A stretch of DNA of 64,000 nucleotides from Aulostomus chinensis. Taxonomy: Eukaryota; Chordata; Actinopteri; Syngnathiformes; Aulostomidae. Location: contig JBBMOA010000003.1 of the NCBI GenBank assembly GCA_037954235.1, positions 6,883,453 through 6,947,452 of the forward strand, in the 5' to 3' direction. The position numbers and the translations under genes were made by a program. This document shows, in pieces, positions 1-11,317 of the stretch (position 1 is the stretch's first letter; each line of letters begins with the position of its first letter). The notes under the pieces are model-generated. The model did no database searches. It was not told the DNA's origin and saw only the letters and a list, made by a program, of their open reading frames with translations.

Positions 1-89
1 ACATTTCAGGCTGAAAGAAGGTGTGTTGAGGACAGAATGTGAGGTGGATTTCCAGGTAGACTGTGATGTCTAAAAGCCAAAAGGTGTAG

Positions 90-92
<3 letters not shown>

Positions 93-137
<45 letters not shown>
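93..137. repeat. GT microsatellite
   Basis: About 22 uninterrupted GT units. The flanks 1-92 and 138-430 show nothing I can identify. Confidence 0.95.
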
Positions 138-138
<1 letters not shown>

Positions 139-1164
139 CATTTTATCAATCAGAATATTTTTATGCATATCAAATTTCTGCGTTTCTTTCATACACCATT
201 TCTAGTGCAGCTTTCCTGAGAACAGTTTTATAAGTGAGGCCCCTGGTTTTTCATCATCAACAACATGTGGCCAGTGGCCACAGACAGCGGGGATACCAGC
301 GAGCAGGTTACGTGCTCAGGAGAGCAACAAGTAGCATCCTATCTCCAATGCAAGCGGATAGAGATGGACCTGAGCACATCAAGGAGTCACCCATTAACAA
401 CAAGGAACTTGAGACCACCAGCCATGATTAAAAGATTTGTAAACCGGAAAAACAAGATGGCACTTTTGAAACAAGGATGCAAAAGAAAAGAAAAGAACCG
501 ATGTTTGCATGAATGATCGCTTAACCAGGAAAAATGCTGAGATCGCAAAAAAACGCAAGCCCACTCTAAAAAGCAACAAAAGATCCAACACACCTGAGTA
601 GCAAGCTATAAGATCTCCATCAAACTGAACAGGACTCCAGAGGAAGCAAAGTGTTGGTTGTGAAGAAGATTGAGGAACTTGACAAGTTCTAACGGAATCA
701 AGATAACATGATTCGACATATTCAACATCCACAACACACCTAACCCACTGACTCATACCAAGGAACAATGCTGATATGGACATGCTACAGAGAACTCTAT
801 ACCATAAACAGATGGACCTGGAAACTTTCGAATACGAGGAGCACAACACAAAAGATCTCAAAACAGAAATAGATCCTGATAATAACTCTCTCTCTTCCAT
901 CGTTAACAATTGTAACTCTTTAAGACAAGGACAGTATGAAAACAGCATTGAATCATTGGGTAAACTGTCAAGAATACATTTTAACAGCAGAAGAATGTAT
1001 ACAAATTTCAACTCTATTAAAGAGTATCTACAACAATTCACCCATCAGTTTGGTATTATTGCTATTACAGCAACCTGGTTGAGGTTGAAATAGGTATTTA
1101 TTTTTGACTGTGATTTATATAAATGGAGAAAAGAAAATGGGAGGTGGGGTTTCTTTATATAGTC

Positions 1165-1531
1165 ACCATCCATCCATTTTCTACCGCTTATCCTATGAAG
1201 GGGGGCTGGAGCCTATCCCAGCAGCCTTTGGGCGTAAGGCAGAGTTCACCCTGGACAGGTCACCAGTCCATCACAGGGTCAACACATATAGACAGACATC
1301 CATTCACACTCACATTCATACCTACGGTCAGTTTAGAGTATTCAATCAGCCTCGTCCCCCCTTGATGTCTTTGGACTGTGGGAGGAAGCAGGAATACCAG
1401 AGAGAACCCACGCAAACACAGGGAGAACACGGAGACTCCACACAGAAAGATCCCATGCCCGAGCTGGGGCTCGAACCCGGAACCTTCTTGCTGTGTGGTG
1501 ACAGTGCTAACCACTGCACCACCATGCTGCC
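1165..1531 (-). mobile_element. tRNA-headed retroposon, nearly full length
   Basis: This is the commonest repeat of the window. In the sense direction it begins with a tRNA-like head (box A around GTGCAGTGGTTAGCACTG, box B GGGTTCGAGCC), has a body of about 280 bp, and ends with ATGG repeats. Here the tail is at 1165 and the head at 1531. It lies between the endonuclease and reverse transcriptase parts of the host LINE. Confidence 0.85.
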
Positions 1532-2160
1532 TTTATATATTCACATATAATTTACAAATACATTTGTTGTATACAATCAACAAAATGTATGGTCTGCCCT
1601 GCTGTATAAAGGGAAAAAAAATTAAAAGTCCTCGGCTTACTAAAGGAATAATGAATGTTTGTAAATGAAAAATAATCTCTACAAACTGTTCATCAAGTTA
1701 AAAACCAAAGAAGAAACCTACAGAAATGAATTAATGGACTTAATAAGAACTAGCAATAAGGTATAATAAAAAATATATATATATGAAAATAAAAATAATA
1801 AAAAAGGAACTTGTGATGTACTGAATAACTTAATCAAACAAGGATCTGCTAAGGCAACATATCTTGACTATTTCATTGATAAGCATGTTGTAAATCACAA
1901 CATGAATGATATGGTTAACAGTTTTATTTATTTATTTATTTTGTAAATGTTGGCCCAGAGTTGGCTGGTGAAATTCCAGACAAAGGAATTAACCAATGTA
2001 ATAAAACTATTAAGAGGAGCCCATACTCAATTTTTTCTCTAAGCAACAGATGAGCAGGGAGTGACAAACATTGTTTTAAAATGTTAAAGTATCTACTGAC
2101 TGCCACAATATTGACATGATAATTGTCAAAAAGTCATAAACAACACTGCAAAACCTCTAG

Positions 2161-2773
2161 CAGTGTTCCCCCTCTTTCCCTGAAATTATTTTCCAGGACT
2201 TTTCCAGGTCATTTAAAGCAGCTACACAGACAAGTTACTAAGTCATACACTCATACATGTCTCTGTCCCTCGCACACTTTGGAAGTGTTCTTTTCTACAG
2301 TTGTAACTTGCATTTACACAGATTGTTTTCATGTTTATTACTCATACATTTGATGTGCAGTCTATGGCTATAATCTATCTATGAAAAATAACGATGAAGT
2401 CTCTAGGCATTAAATCCTTAACGCCGTCTGAAAAGTTGCTAAATCTAGCAACAAAATAAACTGAAAACACTGGGTTGCAGAACCACTCTACGCGGAAATG
2501 CAAATCTGATTGGCTGGTAGCGTCACGTGGGGCTCTGCGCCGGCTAGAAGCAGAGAAGCTCTTTGCTCAGAAAAAGGTGACAACAGACATGCATGCGCAT
2601 TACTTTTAACCAATTTACATTCACTCACAAGGCCAGGGGAGGATAAATAATTTTCCAGGAAAAATTAAGCATTTCCAGGACATTTGTCCTTTTTTCTCAT
2701 TTTCCATATGTTTTCCATGACTGGAAAATTGGTCAATCATTTTCCAGGATTTCCAGGATGCGTGGGAACCCTG
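2161..2773. mobile_element. hAT-like nonautonomous element, decayed
   Basis: Ends read CAGTGTTCCC on the left and GGGAACCCTG on the right, an imperfect inverted pair. The interior carries TTTTCCAGGA repeats near both ends, as in a family common in percomorph genomes. I find no 8-bp target duplication. It is followed (2793-2830) by a short piece of another fish repeat (AGGGCCTGAGCCC). Confidence 0.55.
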
Positions 2774-4029
2774 TCTTGCCAATATCTGTAATTAGGGCCT
2801 GAGCCCTCCGGTGCGAAGACCCTATTATGTTTTTTATCATTCCAATCTGGTTGTTTCCCAAATAAAATGAAAACTGGAAAAGTAATTTAAAAAAAAAGAG
2901 TAAACACAGCTTTACAAATTATAGATGAATATCCCTACTACCGCAATTTTCCGAAATCTTACAAAACCTCTTCAGTTCCCGACTAGAAAAGTTTCTTGAC
3001 AAAGACCAGATAATTAATAATGGACAATATGGACTTAGAACAAAAAAAACCCACCTCAGTGGCAATAACTGAAGCAACTGCATAAATTACTTTCACACTG
3101 GACCAGAAAAAACATGCTATGGGCATTTTTAGCGATGTTAAAAAAGCTTTTGATATAATCAATCACTCAATCCTACTCAACAAATTTAACCTATATGGTA
3201 TTAGGGGGGTTGCTGGGAAGTGGTTAAGAGGCTACTTAACAGGAAGCATGCAATATGTTAAAATGGGACTGTATTCATCAAAAATCTTGGCATTTCTTGT
3301 GGTGTCCTCCAGGGGTCCGTTTTAGGATCAAAACTGTTCAATGTTCATATTAATGACATATTTGATGTGTCTCAATTGCTAAAACTTATACTCTTTGCAG
3401 ATGACACCAACATATTCTTTAACAGTAATAATAATAAATTATAATTAAATTTAAATAAGACTAAGGCTATGATGTTTGGACATTCTAAAAAAACCCCTCA
3501 GAACTAAAGACAATGATTGAAGGTGTCCATATTGAAAATGCAGATGAGAATACATTTTTCTGAGTTATAATAGACATGAAATTATCTGGGAAAGCCCACG
3601 TCAGACACATAAAAACAAAAATCTCCAAAAGCCTTTCAATTATGAATAAAGTGAAACCATTCCTTGATGAAAATGCACTCTGTACTTTATACTGCTCCTT
3701 GGTACTCCCATACTTCACAATATTGTGTTGAACTGTGGGGAAACAGTTACTAATGCACAATTGATCCATTAGCCACTTTACAGAAACAAGCAGTGCGGAT
3801 CACACACAAGGTGTGATTTCTAGAACACACTCATGATGCATTCAAAGCATTCAACAAATTACTACCAAGTAATGCTTTTTTTTTTTCACGATCCGGAAGA
3901 CAACTCATAATCTGAGAGGATACTGGGGTGGTTAATCTCTTTGAATTCCCAATTCGATTACAATTACGATTATTGAGGTCCCGATTTGATTGGCAACTGA
4001 TTAACAATTCTCGATTACAGATTACTGAC

Positions 4030-4600
4030 TTTCATTTGATAGTTAACCCAAAATAAAGCAGTTATTTGAAGTTAGTTTCCACTCACTGTTGACGTGGTGA
4101 GCTGTAACAGTTTCATATGAGATGGAGGCTCTGGATGTTCAGGAATCACATGTAAATGCTACCCTGGGAGCAGACTTGAGGGACTCCAGCACTAAAATCT
4201 TTGTCTCATTGTAAAGGCCTGGAATTGACTTGTGTGTAAAAAAGCTCTGGTTTGGAATCACATACCATGGCTCTATATTGTACAACATGTAGCAGAAGCA
4301 TTTGTTTTCTACAACACTGTATGGTCTCAAATCTTTTGCAATGAAATAAGACATTGACATAGTAATTTTTTTACAATACCTGAGGTAGTTTTGTCACCTC
4401 AGGTATGTTGATTCAGTGGAACGCGGTTGTCTTTCCCCCACACAGCCTCCTCCTGGTGAAAGCAGGAGATGTGAGCCCTCAAGTTGCTAGTATTGCTGCA
4501 GTACTTCAATTTAGTCTGACAATGTCGACAAACAGCGTGTGTTCTGTCGACATGTTTAGAGCTCCTTCCATGAAAGACAAAATGATTCCACACCCTCACT
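4030..4600 (-). pseudogene. hAT transposase remnant with BED zinc finger
   Basis: The minus strand encodes a BED-type finger first (4399-4599: VWNHFVF, CRHCQ, NTSNLRAH...H), then 4139-4360 (YFIAKDLRPYSVVEN, later RVAFTCDS), and further on TVTAHHV. These are the N-terminal and core-start motifs of ZBED-like hAT transposases. Stops and shifts break it, and the catalytic C-terminal half is absent. Surrounding repeat DNA extends from about 3930 (ATTCGATTACAATTACGA-type sequence) to 4720. Confidence 0.8.
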
Positions 4601-4780
4601 TTGGGCTGGGTGGACTGGTTGGTTGGTAATTGCTTGCCAGTTCTTCATCACTCCTTTTGCCGCTCACTCGTTTCAACTGAAATTCAATCAATCAATCAAT
4701 CAATCAACCAACATCATGACAACAATCTGTCTGATAGTTATTTCCATAGAAAGTCTATAATTCATGGCATCACTCCATGA

Positions 4781-7162
4781 CAGTGTTGTTTTTGGCAGGC
4801 ATTTTAGATTTAGTTTTAGTCTTAGTCTTTTGGACTAAATGCTTCTTAGTTTTAGTCACATTATAGTTATTTCTATCCTTGATAGTTTTAGTCTAGTTTT
4901 ATTCGACAAACTCAAAAAGGTTTTAGTCTAGTTTTAGTCAACGAAAACTCAAAGGTTTTAGTCACATATCAAAGATACCTATAAATAAAAGATATATGTG
5001 TATGTACTTATTAGGCCAATCCAGGTATTAGAATTAGGGATTGACCAATTATCGGCGTGGCCGATAATATCCGCCAATATTCAGCATTTTTGCGTATTTT
5101 TCACTGATAAGTGATAAAATTAATTAATGTATTTTAAAATGCGCTCCTTCCTTAGGCTCTGATACAGCCGTCTCTGCCTGAAGTCATCACTCTCTTGGTT
5201 GTGTAACAATGGCCCGCCCACATCCCTCACTGATTGGCTACTTGGCACAAGTGAGCCAGTGACAGCCAATCAATCAACACTGAAGCCTCTACATGCAGTG
5301 CCACAGACAAGAGGAGAAACAGACGACTGCTTCGTTGGCTGCTCCAGCAGAAAAGGTAAGACAGTGTCAGTCGAAGTTTTAAAGCCCTTTAGGATAAAGT
5401 TTTAAAAATACCACAGCCTTGACCAATATTAGTGATAACATGCAGGCCTAGAGTCGACATTTCACCAACCTACTTGTCTAGTCACATCAAGCGTACGGCT
5501 TTGCAAGATAGGACGAGCATCACTCACAACAAAAAAAAAACAAAGATGAAAAGATAAAAAGATGTGAGTGAAGATGACCTGAAGTCCCTTGCTTAATTAA
5601 ATAAAAACATGACATAGGTAGGCTGTAGCAAGTATAAGGGAGGAAAACCTGCAGTTTGTCTGTTGAGATTAAACTTTTCACAACTTCAACAGGGGGTAGG
5701 CTATTTAATGATGGCTCACCACTACATTATGATTGACACGACCGGTCGCTTTAGAGCTGGAGCCAGACGCACAATAATAATAGGATTCCCTTATGGTTAT
5801 CATTACTTTGTGGGAATAATTTAACATGTCTCAGCCCGTGGGGCGGCTCCTAGTTTGTCAACAAACAAGGCGATTATAGCCTGTAGTTTAACACCAGACG
5901 CTAACATGTCCTTGTTTTTTTATAGTCGCCTCTCCCTCAGTGCTCATGCTGTCACTACACAATGATCACACAGAATAGCTGTTAAACATTCGTCTTTTTG
6001 TCAGTCACTCGTAAAGTCCAGGGAAATGATGGGCCATTTCAATGAGTCAAGTAGAGAGCACACGTCGAGTTTTTTCAATCAATAAATTTACCGTCACGTC
6101 TAGAACCCACGTGTGTAAAGTAGCCTTTATTGTTTGCATTTACAATTGCCAAGTGCCTTATTCTTGTGTAATATGACATACAGTTCTAAGCACAATAGTG
6201 TACATTTAATGTTCTGAGAAAATTTTCATTTTTACTGCAAATACATATCGGTTATACGTATCGGCTATTGGTTTTGCTTGGTTATTAATAATCGGCATCA
6301 TATCGGCCCTGAAAAATCCATATCGGTTGATCCCTAATTAGAATGAAGCACACTGAAACTGATCTAACTTTCAAAGGTGAGTTTTTCCCCTCTTTTTCTT
6401 TCTCTACCTTTTACTTTTATTATTTTGTTGCAGATGCAGACAACACACTGGCACACAATATGAGTATTGTATCACAATAAAATAGGATTAAACAAAAATA
6501 AAAGCACACTTGACTTCCATATGAATGACCATATGTCCTACATATTGGCTTTAGCTGCTATTATTGGTTAAAGCATCCCCGTGTGTTGCTTAGCATAGGG
6601 AACCGCAACAGGTCTGAAGACTACCGTGTTTCCCAGTCCCACAAACATGGGTCAAAGCGTTTCACTTCAACCCGTCCACAAATGGACAGGAGTTTTATAC
6701 ATAACATGCTAAATTAATAGAGGGGCTGGTTTAAACGAGCCAACATTGGCGGGGCCCCTGGCAGCCCCATTCATTTTAGCTTTAGCATGTAGCACTAGGA
6801 AGCGGTCTCTGCACCACGGGGGAGGTGAAACCACCACCACCACAAAACTTTAGGCTTAATACAAAAAAAAAATGCATCACAGTGCTGGCCTAACTATGCT
6901 TTAATCATCCCTCTTTTTATGACCACCCAACACTGCTGCTGCTGCCAAGGTGTGTGTCTCGTCCGCTGCAGACAGGCCCAGACTTGTCTCTGTGTGTGCA
7001 TGTGTGTGCGCGCGCGAGAGAGGCTTTTTTTTTTACAATTTCGTCACATTTTAGTCTTTACAGGGCTATGGTGACGTTCGTCTTAGTCTCATTATCGTCA
7101 TGGAAAAAAGGGGTCTGACGTCATCATTTTCGTTTTCGTCCAGCGCGACAAAAACAACACTG
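4781..7162. mobile_element. hAT-like element, outer member of a nested pair
   Basis: Terminal inverted repeats CAGTGTTGTTTTTG (left) and its complement ending CAAAAACAACACTG (right) are flanked by a perfect 8-bp duplication, CTCCATGA, at 4773-4780 and 7163-7170. The interior near both ends is rich in TTTTAGTC-type repeats. It has no transposase frame. Subtracting the inner element leaves about 1.07 kb, so it was a nonautonomous element before being split. Confidence 0.9.
5035..6336. mobile_element. hAT-like element inserted inside the 4781-7162 element
   Basis: Inverted ends TAGGGATTGACC and GGTTGATCCCTA (16 of about 18 positions pair) are flanked by a perfect 8-bp duplication ATTAGAAT at 5027-5034 and 6337-6344. 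Subterminal ATCGGC/CCGATA repeats are obvious. A short open frame at 5199-5405 ends near an AAAAG|gtaaga donor and may be a leftover first exon of an autonomous ancestor; there is no catalytic domain. Confidence 0.9.
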
Positions 7163-7839
7163 CTCCATGATGGTGCCAATGTGCAGGTATAGCACCTTCC
7201 TAGCACATGTGCTTTCCACCAGTCAGGACCATTCGTGTCACTGTCAGGAGAGTCTCTCTCATATAGATCTTGAGGTCAGCAGCTTGTTGAAAGCTCTACA
7301 TTTATTCACCCACAAGCACAATAGACTCCACTCTGTCCATTTGCTTTCACAAAGCAGTACTTTTGATGGACTGGCCTAATTTATACATTTCTACAATTGC
7401 AATACTTTCACCCATTGATACACATACTAATGGTGGAAGCTGACAGCGACTCTACTTTCAAGCGATGCCGCCCTGTGAATGCCATTAGAAAAATCAAAGC
7501 GACTCTTATGATTATCAATATCCAGTACTTTTCTGAAATTGCTGTGCACCTAATGTGTCCCTGGGTTAATTAACTGATTGACAAGACATGCAGCTTATAC
7601 ATGGTCTAACATTTTAAAGTCTGGTTCGAGTCTTAATGGTTGATTAACCAGTTATATGAACAATGCAAATGTATGTTAATCATCAATGACTAAATCTGTA
7701 GCTTAACAACATATGGGGGAGTAAAATTGCTGTGTGGCTGACCTTAGGACTAACTCCAAAAAGCCCTCAACTGAAGGGAAGTATTATATTAAGATTATAT
7801 TATAATTATTATTATAAAGTAAAATTGATCCGAGTGGAT

Positions 7840-8112
7840 TCACGGGGTCTTTCTGTGTCAAGTTTGCATGCTCTCCCTAAGCCTGTGTGGGTTCTCTCCA
7901 AAGCCATGCAAGAGGGGACTAGGCTAATTGGATACTCTAAATTGACTGTGGCTGTGAAAGCAAATGGTTGTCTATCTATATGTGTTGGCCCTGCCATGGA
8001 GCAGTGACCTGTCCAGTGTGAACCCAACTCTTGCCCAAAGGCCAATGGGATAGGCTCCAGCCTCCAGCAACCCTTATCAGGATAAGCAGTAGAAAATGAA
8101 TGAATGAATGAA
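7840..8112 (+). mobile_element. tRNA-headed retroposon, head missing
   Basis: The body begins at the GGGTCTTTCTGTGT segment and ends in an (ATGA)n variant of the tail. The region 7171-7839 before it shows nothing I can name. Confidence 0.75.
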
Positions 8113-9040
8113 TTCTTCTGTTCAAAGTTCTGACAATCAATTACAAGCTTGCATTTTCCTGGTTAACCAGCAAGCTGCCACTGTTGCTACAGTGTTAGCT
8201 AGAACAAGGGCACCCATAATTTGGGCCTGGGTAATTAACTGAATGTCATTACAATTTTGGCACCCAAATCATGCGGAAAGCACAAGTGAAATTAAACCAT
8301 TGTATCATGACATGGCATGTTGTGTTTAGTCTTGTATTGTAAACAGAACAGAGCAATACAAGCCAGACTGTTATATAGCATATGACATCTGCAATGCATG
8401 CCACAATAAAATCATTATTGTGGGAAGAACATTAAAAAGTTTCAAGACAACACGTGGTGAGTTTAAGTTAGCAGAGCGACAAGGTAAAAGACGGTGCAGC
8501 AGTACTCAAATGGCAGTTACCACAGCCCACAACAGCCCTCCAACAGTAACTTCCAAAGCATTTTGTCCTCTCTGCCACAAATTCAACCTGTCTGTGTTCA
8601 AGTGGTGTTGGCTTTGAAAACCCAATAGAGCAAAAACAAAACAAACACTGTCACAGTCCTACAAGCTGCAATTATTGGAGTTACCAAAGGTTGTACACAA
8701 GCTGTTGTTTTTACAATGCTATTTACTTTTTTCCATGGTGGTGACTTTCTTGTGATGTATAACATGATGCATAAGAATAAAGGAAGAAAGGTAGAAAGGA
8801 AAGTGCTTGTCTTGTCTTTTTAACCTGGGTTGAAAACATTGTGTTAAAAACATAGTGAACATTGGGAAGTAGTATCGTCTTTTATTTATTCCATGTCTCA
8901 TGTGATAACTAGTGATTGGATTTTGCTGCCTACATATATATGCAAGTATTCCATTTAGATATTTACAGATTTTCTTTCCCCTAGTTGTATGTGAAGCCAA
9001 AATACAGCTCAAACAAATAGTTTGAGAACACATTTAAATT
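8113..9040. other. no identifiable feature
   Basis: AT-rich, with short frames only (65-104 codons) that lack motifs or splice context. Confidence 0.6.
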
Positions 9041-9411
9041 GAGCCGTCGCCTCACAGCAAGAAGGTTCCGGGTTCGAGTCCCGGCTCGCGTACGGGATCT
9101 TTCTGTGTGGAGTTTGAACGTTCTCCCTGTGCCTGCATGGATTCTCTCCATGTCCTCTGGCTTCCTCCAACAGTCCAAAGAAATGCAATTGGGGGCTAGG
9201 CTGATTGAATACTCTAAATTGACCATAGGTATGAATGTGAGTGTGAATGGTTGTCTGTCTATATGTGTTGGCCCTGCATAGACTGGCGACCTGTCCAGGG
9301 TGAACCCTGCCCCTCACCTGAAAGCCACTGGGATAGACTCCAGTCCCCCCCCCCCCCAACCCTTAACAGGAATAAGCGGAAGAAAATGGATGGATGGATG
9401 GATGGATGAAT
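9041..9411 (+). mobile_element. tRNA-headed retroposon, first bases of head lost
   Basis: It begins at GTCGCCTCACAGC, keeps box B (GGGTTCGAGTCCC near 9068) and ends in GGAT repeats after a C homopolymer (9346-9358). It forms the outer end of the left arm. Confidence 0.8.
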
Positions 9412-9563
9412 GGACTATGATTGTACTATCACTAACTTAGTATGAAAGCATGAATTATAATCACCTACATCACCTACAACAGTCACATTACTGTGACACA
9501 GACTAGGATGTATGATTTAAACTATAGAATATAGAATAATATATTGAATATATTCTAGAAATA

Positions 9564-9674
9564 GCTGGCAACCTGTCCAAGGTGAATCCCACCTCTTGCC
9601 CCTAAGCCACTGGTATAGGCTGCAAACCCCCGTGACCCTTAACAAAATAAGCAGAAGAAAATGGATGGGATGGA
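9564..9674 (+). mobile_element. 5'-truncated retroposon with 13-bp target duplication
   Basis: Only the last 110 bp of the element are present, flanked by TATTCTAGAAATA at 9551-9563 and 9675-9687. The same insertion is present in the right arm (11927-12052), so it predates the inverted duplication. Confidence 0.85.
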
Positions 9675-9899
9675 TATTCTAGAAATAAAAATATCCACAA
9701 TAACCAGTCATTCATCATTAGGATTTGTATTACACAGGCAAACATTTATACAACAATACAACATTGAAAATTCAAACTGGGTTTTATTAACATTGAACTG
9801 ATATACAGCTAATCTAGACTCCAAAAAGGGAATGACAGTGTGTGGCCCTTTCTGCTTTTGCTATGCACAGCTTAAGTGTGACATCAAATCAAAACTATT

Positions 9900-9963
9900 A
9901 GGCTCCAGCTCCTCCACGACCCTTAACAGGAATAAGCGGAAGACAATGGATGGATGGATGGAA
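9900..9963 (+). mobile_element. retroposon tail fragment
   Basis: It contains the GGCTCCAGC...CCCTTAACAGG...GATGGATGG end of the family. It is absent from the right arm, so it arrived after the duplication. Confidence 0.75.
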
Positions 9964-10265
9964 TCAATTAAACGTCTCTACTTAAGGGAATTATCTGCTC
10001 ATAGTAATTGTTAAAGACTGGAATGGATTTGCAGCTACTGTTAATTCAGGAATGATGGAGAGTTTGAACTCCAACCAGTAGTACTAACCTTTCCCTCCAT
10101 ACTGCTTTTGTGGACATTCCATTGTACAGAGAACAAGTACAGAAGGAAATATGATTAATTTCCACAGCATCATTCAGGGGCTGATGTTCTATCATGACTG
10201 ATTCTGGACGTATTTTAATCACAAATATTTCAACCAGGCAACAACACAGCTCAAAGTACAAGATT

Positions 10266-11317
10266 TTTATGCATACATTTTTCTTTCAATTATTATCGTG
10301 TTTTTCACTACAGCCTTCTTTAACTAAAAACATACTTATTACCTGGTGGCGTATGGAGTAACACATACATCCTTTATGTCAGGTCACAAATAGCAGCAGC
10401 TGCCACGATGCCACATCGCTACTATAAATCAAATAGATCCTCAAGTAAAGGCAGACAGTAACAAATTAATGGACGGATGATTATACAACTTCGCCAAAGT
10501 CACATTTAATTGAAGTCTCTGTAAAATGACATTCAGAGGCGTGGATGGTTCATCTCGTTACAAAGCCTGTTGCCAGGACTCCTCTCTGGTTGGTTACCCT
10601 CCTCGCCTCCAGAAGAAGCGACCCCTCCCTCATTAACGCACCTGGCTAGTTTTACTGTTACCGTCAGGTGACGTTACACAATCCGATCGATAAGGCCTTC
10701 CTTTGTTTTGGTACCACTAATACATTAGTATTTTGTTAGACGCTAGTGTATGTAAACAGATATAAACAGATCGAAGTAACATAGTTACTTTGCTAACAGT
10801 TAGCTGTTAGCTAGCTTCACGTTAGCAGTAATGTCAACATACCTCCCTCGGAGATATTACTGAAGTTCGCAGATGTCCAGCCGCGTCGAAATATTTCCAG
10901 AACATTGTGTTAACAGCTTCTAGCGTATCAAAGCACAACCCAGGTACACGTTTCACTCGGTGTATCAAGCTAATACCAGCGCAGACATTTCATTTGACTG
11001 CCTCCCACTTGAACAGACGCTAGATCTTCCTACAGGAAATAATGATGCTTTCACTGTCCCCCGTACGTTTCAACTTCAGGAACGACTATTCTTCCTTGTA
11101 TTTCTTTTTTTCTTCTTTTCTTCACTGTTTTTTGAGGATCGCAATATATCATTTTATTGCGTACCGCCACCTACTGCCCCGGAATATGTGGACAGAACAG
11201 AGTCTAATATAACAAGATACAATAATACGATACAAATAAAAACATAAATGGACAAAGGAGTGTGTGTAAACGGTGCTCAAAGGAGGGGGCTTAAGGGATC
11301 TCCCATATGTAAAGGTA
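10266..11317. promoter_or_regulatory. spacer of the inverted duplication, promoter-like
   Basis: Unlike the arms, this unique stretch has several CpGs (10600-10900) and GTTAGCTGTTAGCTAGC-type sequence often seen in fish 5' UTRs. It has donor-like sites on both strands: minus GAG|gtatgt near 10845 and plus CCCAG|gtacac near 10942. It could be a bidirectional promoter or a relic of one. I cannot attach a coding exon to it. Confidence 0.3.

Larger units (their letters stand above)
430..3880 (+). pseudogene. decayed jockey-superfamily LINE (ORF1 end, endonuclease and reverse transcriptase)
   Basis: Fragments in the correct order show one old LINE copy. About 430-690 holds the end of an ORF1-like protein (lysine-rich, NAEIAKK-type motif). 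776-1093 holds the start of the endonuclease (QFGIIAITATWL). 1680-2110 and 2900-3325 hold the linker and reverse transcriptase start (SLLPQFSKILEK-type motif, then KAFDIINHSILLNKF). 3326-3880 holds the catalytic FADDTN box and the region after it. Frames are repeatedly shifted and stopped. The copy is split by a tRNA-headed retroposon (1165-1531) and by hAT-like DNA (2161-2773). The clade (L2, CR1 or Rex-like) cannot be fixed by eye. Confidence 0.8.
9041..10265. repeat. left arm of a large inverted duplication
   Basis: Read backwards this arm matches 11318-12568 at roughly 90% identity by eye, including a retroposon copy at the outer end and a second, target-duplicated retroposon fragment inside. 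Differences: the left arm has a private retroposon tail (9900-9963) in place of about 130 bp, and the right arm has an expanded CATCAA stretch. Confidence 0.85.

Noticed and set aside
9041..9100. Possible tRNA gene (box B GGTTCGAGTCCC, box A-like sequence in sister copies)
   Set aside because: It is the head of a repeated retroposon present many times in the window; no cloverleaf with an anticodon stem can be drawn.
10046..10261. Short frame shared with 11273-11497 (VEIFVIKI...ESVMIEHQ)
   Set aside because: Shared because the DNA is duplicated; both are short with no known family, and one has an expanded His-Gln tract. Not called as a gene.
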